Below are positions 9,395 to 19,600 of a DNA stretch of 35,123 bases, piece after piece. Source of the DNA: Endomicrobiales bacterium. Its GTDB lineage: Bacteria > Elusimicrobiota > Endomicrobiia > Endomicrobiales > JAFGIL01. The DNA is taken from positions 1 to 35,123 of the forward strand of contig JAFGIL010000061.1 of the NCBI GenBank assembly GCA_016929635.1, written 5' to 3'. Each line of letters opens with the position of its first letter. The stretch's first letter is position 1. A program made the translations under genes and the position numbers. The notes beneath the pieces were generated by a model. The model saw only the letters and a list, made by a program, of their open reading frames with translations. It had not been told where the DNA came from and searched no databases.

Positions 9395-10582
9395 ATGCGT
9401 TTTTTATTATTTTCTACCATTGTGTTGCATCTTTTTGTAATAACTGCTAATGCTGCTTTTCTTAATTCCAGCTGGGGAGCAAGGCCCGCTGGAATGGGTA
9501 ATGCTTTTACAGCAATATCCGATGATGCAAATGCACTGTCCTGGAATCCCGCAGGAATAACGAAGTGTAAAACAAAACAGGGTACATTTATGTTTGATAA
9601 ACCTTTTTATGGCCTGGAAGAAGTAAATCTCTCATTTAGCCATATAACATATGTACATCCGTTAGGTTTTGCGACACTTGGAGGAGGCATTCAGAACTTT
9701 ACTGCGGACCAGTATACAGAGAATACCTACTTCGTTTCATTTGCCCAGGATATGGGCCGATACTTCCCTTCTTTTGCGGAAGATGTTTCACTGGGCCTGA
9801 ATCTGAAATACCTGTACCATAAATACACTCTGGATGAAAGAACGCGGGACGATGCTGTTTTTGCAAGCGGCAACTCAGTAGGCGCTATCGGGGTGGATTT
9901 TGGCATGTTATTCCGTCCTCTGTACACGGTTTTAAAAAATGATTTGCCTTTATCTCTTGGTTTAACACTGAAGAATCTAAACAGTCCTGACGTGGGATTA
10001 AAAGATACAGATAAAGTCCCCATGGAGACAAGAATCGGGCTTGCTTATACTTTTCCCTGGTTTATATCTTCATTGGATGTAGGCAGCAGGGATAAATATA
10101 CAACCGTTTACTTCGGGGTTGAATCAAATCCGTTTTTTAACAGCATTTTAGTGAGAGGCGGAGCAAATTCAAACGAAATAAACCTGGGTTTCGGGTATAT
10201 ATTCCTCTTAAAGGATTTCGGGATAGATATAGATTATGCTTTCCGCTGGCCTCTGTACATAGAAGGTTCGAACGGTTCCCACAGGGTATCGCTTTCACTC
10301 CAGTTTGATGCCCCGACAATAAAGAGATACGAAGTGCTCAAGATGCAGAAATCTGAAAAAATGAAGATGAAGAAAGCCAGAGAGTTAGAGATGAAGAAAA
10401 AGCAGGAGAAAGAAAAAGAAAAGAGAATGAAAATGAAAGAAAAGCAGGAAGGATATAAAGAACAAAGGAAGATGATAGAAGAAGAACCGGAAGAGAAAGA
10501 AGTAGAAGAAGAATTTGAAGAAGAAGAGAAAGAAGAAGAAGATTTTGACTTTTCTCCCAGAAATAGAAGAATAATGCCCTAA
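9395..10582 (+). CDS. PorV/UPF0164-like outer-membrane beta-barrel with charged C-terminal tail
   Basis: A 395-residue protein with a signal peptide at about 1-20 (cleavage near ANA-AF). It is followed by the hallmark of the PorV/PorQ/UPF0164 family, a small-residue segment GARPAGMGNAFTAI then DDANALSWNPAG at about residues 28-54. The body to about residue 305 alternates aromatic and polar residues as expected of a FadL-type barrel. The last 80 or so residues are not barrel: they are almost entirely Lys/Met/Glu, basic first and then strongly acidic, and look helical or disordered. In Bacteroidota, PorV shuttles type IX secretion cargo at the outer membrane; whether this homologue does so is unknown. 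It leads an operon whose next products are a giant secreted adhesin and a protein with a FlgD-like tail, which fits an export or anchoring role. Confidence 0.8.
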   Translation: MRFLLFSTIVLHLFVITANAAFLNSSWGARPAGMGNAFTAISDDANALSWNPAGITKCKTKQGTFMFDKPFYGLEEVNLSFSHITYVHPLGFATLGGGIQNFTADQYTENTYFVSFAQDMGRYFPSFAEDVSLGLNLKYLYHKYTLDERTRDDAVFASGNSVGAIGVDFGMLFRPLYTVLKNDLPLSLGLTLKNLNSPDVGLKDTDKVPMETRIGLAYTFPWFISSLDVGSRDKYTTVYFGVESNPFFNSILVRGGANSNEINLGFGYIFLLKDFGIDIDYAFRWPLYIEGSNGSHRVSLSLQFDAPTIKRYEVLKMQKSEKMKMKKARELEMKKKQEKEKEKRMKMKEKQEGYKEQRKMIEEEPEEKEVEEEFEEEEKEEEDFDFSPRNRRIMP

Positions 10583-10620
10583 AAGCTAGGGGGATTCAAC
10601 AGGATATATCGAAAAGTTAT

Positions 10621-13600
10621 ATGTATCGTAAGCTGAGCATTCTCACCATTCTAATAATGTGTATTTCAGCGAGCTGGGGGTTTTCTGCGTCCAACTTGGC
10701 ACGTGACATGAGGGGCGTTGCTTCAACCTGTAAAGGTAACTGGTTTGCGATCGACGGTGATGGAGGTACGCGCTGGGAATCTGGACATCAATCCGATCCT
10801 CAGTGGTTTAAGATAGATTTACAAACCACTAAATTAATTAATAATGTGACCTTTTACTGGGAGGGAGCAAGAGCATCGCATTATCAAGTTTTAGTTGCAA
10901 CTGTTGATGCGGATTGGGGTATTTTTGATCCGAATGACAGCAACTGGACTGTTATATTTTCTACAGATGACCATCAGGCGTTACAGGAACAGTTAATATT
11001 TGATGATGTTGAAGCCCGTTATGTTGTTATGTATGGTACTGCGAGGATCGGAAGCTGGGGATATTCTTTATACCAATTTATCGTGTCATCCGGTGCTGCA
11101 GACTTTGCTAAAAATATGCCCGCTGCTTCTTCCACGACTGTTATAGGTGGGCACCATCAGATGTATGCGTTTGACGGAAATGCAGCAGGTGAGTCCAGAT
11201 GGGAGTCAATGCCGGATTCAGATCCGCAATGGATATATGTTGATTTAGAGTCAACAACGACGATTAACACTGTTGTTTTAAAATGGGAGGGAGCATACGC
11301 AAGCGCATATCAAGTACAGGTATCAACAGACGCTAATACATGGTCTGATGTGTACTCTACTTCTTCCGGGGATGGAGGAACCGATTATGTAGTCTTTGAG
11401 TCAACCGATGCAAGATACGTGCGAGTATACGGTACCACTCGGGTTTTAGGTGCTGGTAGCGGTTACTCAATATATGAATTTGAAGTATATCTGGACAGCA
11501 CACCTCCGCAGGCAATAACGGATTTAGAGGCAGCGCAGGGCCAGTATGACGGCTGGATAGATTTGGACTGGACATCACCGGGAGATGACGGAAGTACGGG
11601 AGATATAACCGGCGGGGAATATGAGATAACACTTTCGTCTGACACTGCGTTTACCTATTACTATACACTTCAAATATCAACCTCATGTTCACCTTTTGAA
11701 TATCATAATACAACTATAAAAAATCTGGAACCGGGCGTTACATATTACATGAAGATTCGCACTAAAGATGAGGCAAATAACTGGTCCGCCCTTTCAGAAC
11801 CATCTACAGCATATGCAACAATAGGGGAAGGTCTGCCTGTGGCGAATGTTTCACTAACAATGCCTTGGGAAGCATCTTCCTGCAGTGGAAACAAAGAGGC
11901 ATTTGATAAAAATGGGGGGAGCAGGTGGATATCGATAAGTGAAAAAGACCCGCAATGGATTTACGTGGATTTAAACTCCACATATACCATAAATACGGTA
12001 ACCCTGGAATGGGAAACAGCCAGGGCAGCGTCATATGATATATGTACATCCACTAATGCCGTTAACTGGTATATAACGTATTCTACCGGTAACCATACTG
12101 CAACTAGCGATACTATAACATTCCGCGATACAGTAGCAAGATATGTAATGATGTTCGGAAAAACCAGGGTAGGAAATTACGGATATTCGCTGTATGAATT
12201 TACTGTGTCTACGGGCGGAGGCAGTTTTATTCAGGACGGAATGCCGTCATTTTCCTCTTCTACGGTTAATATAGGATATCATCAAAGATATGCGTTTGAC
12301 GGGGATCCCGGCACACGGTGGCAGTCAGAATCCTGGAGCCCTCAGTGGATATACAAGGATTTGGGTTCAGAACAGTGGGTTAACAGCGTAACATTGGACT
12401 GGGGTACGGATTATGCAAGTAGTTATCAAATACAGGTATCTACGGATGCAGAGAACTGGTCAGATGTGTATACAACTACTACCGGGGACGGTGGTATAGA
12501 TAATATAGGTTTTAGTTCAGCATCTGTAAGATATGTAAAGATGAATGGTACGGCAATCGGTTCAGGAATCAGGTATATTATAGATGAATTTGATATCTTT
12601 TTGGACACAACGCCGCCTTCCTCGGTGACAGACCTGGCAGCAACGCAAGGCCAGTCCGGAGGGCAAATCAGGCTAGACTGGACAGCGCCCGGTGATGACG
12701 GCAGCAGCGGCAATATAGTAGGAGGAAGTTATAATATAATCTATTCAAGCGATACTGGGTTTTCACCCTATTCGAATATAAATATATCAACATCGTGTTC
12801 GCCGGGTGAAGCGCATAGCAAAATACTGACAGGATTGGAAGGCGGGGTAACATATTATATAAAGATACGTACAGGGGATGATGCAGGATTGTGGTCAGGG
12901 CTGAGTGAACCTGCAACAGCGTGGGCTATGAATGATGTGGTGGCGCCTGCGGTAATAACAGATTTAGCAGCAGAAACAGGAAGTGCTGAAGCACAGATAA
13001 GGCTGGACTGGACGTCACCCGGGGATGATGGGAGCAGCGGGAATATATCGGGCGGGAGTTACGAGATAACTTACTCATCAGATACAGGATTTTTATATTT
13101 TGCCACAATAAACATATCAACTTCGTGCTCGCCCGGAGAAGCGCATAATAAGATACTGACAGGATTGGAGGGAGGGGTAACATATTATATTAAGATACGG
13201 ACAGAGGATGATGCAGGTTTATGGTCAGGGTTGAGTGAACCCGCAACAGCATGGGCAATGACAGATGCTGTATCACCTGCAGTTATAAATGATCTGGTTG
13301 CAGATGCAGGGATTAACGAAGGTGAGATAAGGTTAGACTGGACGTCACCCGGAGATGACGGGAGTTCTGGAGGGATTGTAGGAGGGAGTTATAATATAAG
13401 ATATTCGAGTTATCCCACATTTTCATCATATGTAAATGTAAATATATCGACATCGTGTTCACCCGGAGAGGCGCATAACCGTATATTGACCGGGTTAGAT
13501 GGCGGAGTGACGTATTATATGAAAATACGCACATCGGATGAGTCAGGCAACTGGTCGGGTTTATCAGAACCCGCAACAGCGTGGGCAAAGGTTGATCCAA

Positions 13601-16600
13601 TACCTCCTTCAGTGATAACGGATTTGGTAGCAGTTCCCGGCAGTATAGATGGAAAGATAGATTTAGACTGGACATCACCCGGTGATGACGGCACTGCAGA
13701 AGCAATCATAGATGGAGAGTATGAAATAAGCTACTCATCAGATTCAGGATTTCCGTATTACGGAACAGTGCAGATTTCAACATCATGTGTATTCGGAGAA
13801 TACCATAACTGGACCTTGCAGGATTTAGAGCCCGGAGTAACATTTTATATAAAAATAAGGACATCGGATGATGCGGGAAACTGGTCTGCTTTAAGTGAGC
13901 CTGCTACGGCATATGCGACCACAGGCGTACCTTTTGAAAGAGCGAATGTTTCGTTAACACTGCCGTGGGAAGCATCGTCAGTTTACGGAAACAAAATGGC
14001 ATTTGATACTGATATGGGCAGCAGGTGGGAGTCAATAGCGCAATCAGACCCGCAATGGATATATGTAGATCTACAGTCAACGCGTACAATTAATACAGTT
14101 ATTTTAACATGGGAAAATGCGATGGCAAGTTCCTATGATATATGTATATCGAGTAATGCGAGTGACTGGTTTATAGTGTACTCCACGGAGAATCACACTA
14201 TAAATAAGGACACAATAACGTTTTCAGATACAGAAGCCAGATATGTAATGATGTACGGTAAGACAAGAATAAACGGTGATTGGGGATATTCGTTGTTTGA
14301 TTTTAAAGTATCTACAGGCGGAGATACTTTTGTACAGAATGGGATGCCGTCATTTTCTTCTTCAACGGTTTCTGGTGGCTATCATCAGAGATACGCCTTT
14401 GATGGTAATGGAGGCACGCAATGGCAGTCAGAAGCCTGGAGCCCGCAGTGGATATACAAGGATTTAGGTTCAGAACAGTGGGTTAACAGCGTAACATTGG
14501 ACTGGGGTACGGATTATGCAAGTAGTTATCAGATACAGGTATCTACGGATGCAGAAAACTGGTCAGGTGTGTATACGACCACTACAGGAGATGGTAATAT
14601 AGATGACATAGGTTTTAGTTCGGCATCTGTAAGATATGTAAAGATGAATGGGACAGCAATCGGTTCAGGTATTAGATATATTATAGATGAATTTGATATC
14701 TTTTTGGATACAACACCACCTTCAGCAGTGACAGATTTAGCAGCAACACAAGGTTCGTCTGGAGGACAAATCAGGTTAGACTGGACAGCGCCCGGTGATG
14801 ACGGGAGTAGCGGGGATATAGTGGGAGGAAGTTACGAGATAATATATTCATCAGATACAGGATTTTTATATTCTTCTGCGATAAGCGTATCAACATCGTG
14901 TTCACCTGGTGAAGCGAATAGCAGGATCTTGACAGGATTAGGTGAGAGTGTAACATATTATATCAAGATACGGACAGAGGATAATGCAGGGTTATGGTCA
15001 GGGCTGAGTGAGCCTGCGACAGCGTGGGCTATGAATGATGTGGTAGCTCCTGCGGTAATAACAGATTTAGCAGCAGAAACAGGAAGTGGTGAAGGACAGA
15101 TAAGGCTGGACTGGACGTCACCCGGGGATGATGGGAGCAGCGGAGAGATATTAGGAGGGAGCTATAATATAAGGTATTCAACTTATCCCACATTTTCATC
15201 CTATTTAAACATAAATTTATCTACTTCATGTTCGCCTGGTGAGGCGCACAGCCATATATTGACAGGACTGGATGGGGGAGTAACATTTTACTTCAAGATA
15301 CGAACAGAAGATGATATGGGTTTGTGGTCAGGATTAAGCGAACCTGCAACAGCCTGGGCAATGACGGATGCTACACCACCTGCAGTGATAACTGATTTGG
15401 TGGCAGTTACAGGAAGTAATGAAGGCGAGATAAGATTAGACTGGACATCACCAGGGGATGACGGCAGCAGCGGAGACATAGTAGGAGGGTATTATAATAT
15501 AAGGTATTCGAGTTATCCCACATTTTCATCATATGTAAATGTGAATGTATCGACGTCGTGTTCGCCCGGAGAGGCACATAATCGTATACTGGCAGGGTTG
15601 GATGGCGGTGTTACGTATTATATGAAGATACGCACAATGGATGAGGCAGGCAACTGGTCAAGTTTATCAGAACCTGCAACAGCGTGGGCAATGCTTGACA
15701 CAATAGCTCCTGCGGTTATCGATGATTTGACGGCTACGCAGGGCACGTTTGACGGCCAGATAGATTTGGATTGGACTTCGCCGGGTGATAACGGCAGTTC
15801 CGGGATTATAACAGGCGGAGAGTATGAAATTAGATACTCCTCAGATTCAGGATTCCCTTATTACGGTACTGTGCAGATTTCAACAACATGTTCGCCCGGA
15901 GAAAGCCACAGCAGGACTTTAAACGGTTTAGAGCCGGGAACAACATATTTCATAAAAATACGCACATCAGATGAGTCAGAAAACTGGTCTGATTTGAGTG
16001 ATTCAGCCACGGCGTATGCTACAATAGGTGCACCGCTTCAAAAAGCCTCATTTTCATTAGATCAAAGCTGGAAGGCGTCAACCTGTTATGGAAACAGCCT
16101 TGCATTTGATATAGACGGCGGCACACGGTGGGAATCAGAGCAGTCTGACCCGCAGTGGATATACGTGGATTTACAGTCGACATACACGGTTAATCAGGTT
16201 ATTCTAAGATGGGAAACAGCAAGAGCCGCATCATTTGATATATGTATATCCACAAATGCAAGTGATTGGTATATAGTATATTCAACTAGTAATCATACCA
16301 TCTTTGTGGATACAATAACTTTTTCAGATGTTGACGCTAGATATGTGATAATGTACGGTACGGCCAGGGTGGGCAGTTTTGGATATTCCTTATTTGATTT
16401 TGAAGTATACGGCACAACAAATATAGCAGGAAAGAAACCTTCCGCATCTTCCTCTGCAAGCGGCAGCCATCAGAAATATGCGTTTGACGGTAATCCAACC
16501 ACGTTATGGGAATCTGAAATATACGATCCACAGTGGATATACAGAGATTTAGGCTCGCCGACAGCAATAAATACCGCAAAGATTTATTGGGGAAGCGGAT

Positions 16601-19600
16601 ATGCAAGCAACTATCAGATACAGTGTTCGGCAGACGCATTGCAATGGACTGACATTTATTCGACATCCTTGGGTTCGGGCAATACGGAATACCTAGTACT
16701 CACATCTACAGAGACCAGGTATGTAAGAATGTATGGTACTGCAAGAGGTGCAGGTGGGAAATACTCTATTTATGAATTTAGCGTTTATCTGGATACGACA
16801 CCTCCGGCTGCAATAACAGATCTGGCAGCAACACATGGTTTGGGTGACGGCCAGATACGCCTGGATTGGACAGCACCCGGGGATGACGGAAATACAGGGG
16901 ATATAATAGAAGGCAGTTATGAGATAAGGTATTCTTCAGATACCGTATTTTCATACTATGGGACTGTTTTAATATCAACAGCATGTTCCCCCGGAGAGAT
17001 GCATAACCGGCTTCTTACAGGTCTAGAACCAGGAACAACTTACTATATTAAGATGCGTACATCAGATGAGACACAAACCTGGTCACAATTATCAGAGCCT
17101 GCTACAACATGGGCTACGATAGATGATATCGCCCCTTCGGTTATAACCGACCTCACATCCACACAGGGAATAAGAAACGGCCAAATAAAATTAGATTGGA
17201 CGTCACCCGGGGATGATGCCGATACAGGAAATATTGCAGGAGGACAATATGAGATAAGATACTCGTCTGATGCGGCATTTCCGTATTATGGAACCGTGGC
17301 AATTTCAACAACATGCTCACCGGGAGAAAGCCATAGTTATCTTTTAACTTTATTAGATCCGGGAGCAACCTACTATGTGAAGATTCGTACAGCGGATGAA
17401 GGCGAAAACTGGTCTGCCTTGTCAGAACCGACTACAAACTGGGCTATGATAGGAGAAGTGCTCACAAAAGCGGGATTTTCAACAGCACAGTCATGGCTGG
17501 CGTCAACTTGTTATGGTAATTACCAGGCGTTTGACGGTAATTCAGGTTCGCGCTGGATATCGGAAAGCTCTGACCCGCAGTGGATATACGTAGATTTACA
17601 ATCTGAGTATTCTATTAATCAAATTTCGCTGCAGTGGGAAGCAGCCATGGCAGAGACCTATGATATATGCATATCTACAAATGCAGAGGATTGGTACATA
17701 ATATTTTCGACCGACAGCCATGCAGCACTGTCTGAAACATTGATTTTTTCACCCGTTACTGCGAGATATGTAATGATGTACGGTTATGACAGGGCAACGG
17801 AATACTCATATTCAATATTTGAGTTTGCAGTATCAGGAGGTGCGGGGAACTTAGCACTCAATAAACCATCGGTTTCCTCATCCGCGATGGGCAGCCACCA
17901 GAAATATGCGTTTGACGGGAGTTTAGGCACAAACTGGGAATCCCAGACATCGGGCACACAGTGGGTTTATAAAGACCTGGGTTCAACAACGACAATAAAC
18001 AATGTAAAATTGCATTGGCATACAGGCGGATACGCGAGCAGTTATCAGGTGCAGGCGTCCACTGATGCAGATACATGGGAAGACTTATATACCACGGTTT
18101 CCGGCTCTGGGGGTACGGAATATATAGCCTTTACTTCAGCAATATACAGATATGTCCGTATGTATGCAACCGTACACGGCACAGGCGGGAATTATTCTAT
18201 AGATGAATTTGAGATATTTGAAGATACAACTCCTCCATCAGCAGTAACAAGTATTGCAGCAACACAGGGCCAGCAGGGAGGGCACATAGACCTCTCATGG
18301 ATATCTCCGGGAGATGATAGTTATACAGGATTTATTTCCAGCGGCAGTTTTGAAATCAGGTATTCATCTGATTCGGCATTTCCGTATTATGGCAGCATTG
18401 CAATATCAACCTCGTGTTCGCCGGGTGAGATTCACGGCAAATCAGTAGGCAGTCTGGAACCCGGAGTAACGTACTACATGAAAATCCGCACTCGCGATGA
18501 TGTGGGCCTTTGGTCGGGGTTGTCGGATTCAGCTACAGCATGGGCTATGACAGACTCTTTTGCTCCTTCAGTTGTTACGAATTTATCAGCATCACCGGGG
18601 AGTGCTGAAGGCCAGGTCTTTTTAACCTGGACGGCGCCAGGGGATGACGGCTACACAGGAACAATCATAGACGGAAATTACGAGATAAGGTATTCATCTG
18701 ATTCGGCATTCCCGTATTTCAGTACGGTTGTGATATCTACAACATGTTCACCGGGTGATCACCAGACTCGGGTACTTACAGGGCTTGAAGGCGGAACGAC
18801 ATTTTATGTAAAGATCCGTGTGTCAGATGAGTTAAACAATTGGTCGGATTTGTCAGAATCAGCAACAGCGTGGGCGATGACTGACATCACGCCGCCTGCG
18901 GTTATAGCAGATTTATCAGGCACGCAGGGAGCTAATGAAGGCGAAATAGAATTGAGCTGGACGTCACCCGGAGATGATGGAAGTACAAAAGCTATAATAG
19001 ACGGAAATTATGACATAAGGTATTCATCCAATTCTGCATTCCTGTATTACGGAATAGTTATAATATCAACCTCGTGTTCTCCGGGTGAGACTCACAGCCG
19101 TATACTCACCGGGCTTGAAGGAGGAACAACCTACTATATAAAAATACGCACATCGGATGAGTTAGGTAATTATTCGGGATTATCACAATCAGTAACAACA
19201 TGGTCATTGCCGGATATCATACCTCCTGCGGTCATAACCACTTTATCAGCGGTTCCCGGACAAGGTAGCGGAAAGATAGATTTAAGCTGGACATCTACCG
19301 GAGATGATGCTCTCATAGGACCGATAACGGGAGGAAAGTTTGAAATAAGATATTCGGTAAATCCAAGTTTCTCACCATACGACTACACAGAAATATCCAC
19401 TTCCTGCACTTCAGGCGAGGTGCATAGCTGGACCATAAAATATCTAGATCCGGGTACGACATACTATATAAAGGTTCGTATACAGGATGAATCAGGGAAC
19501 TGGTCAGCGTTATCAGAGCCTTCAACAACATATGCCAAGACAGCGGATGGATTTGAACAAACAACTTATCCTTTAAGCCAGTCATGGTTGGCTTCGACCT

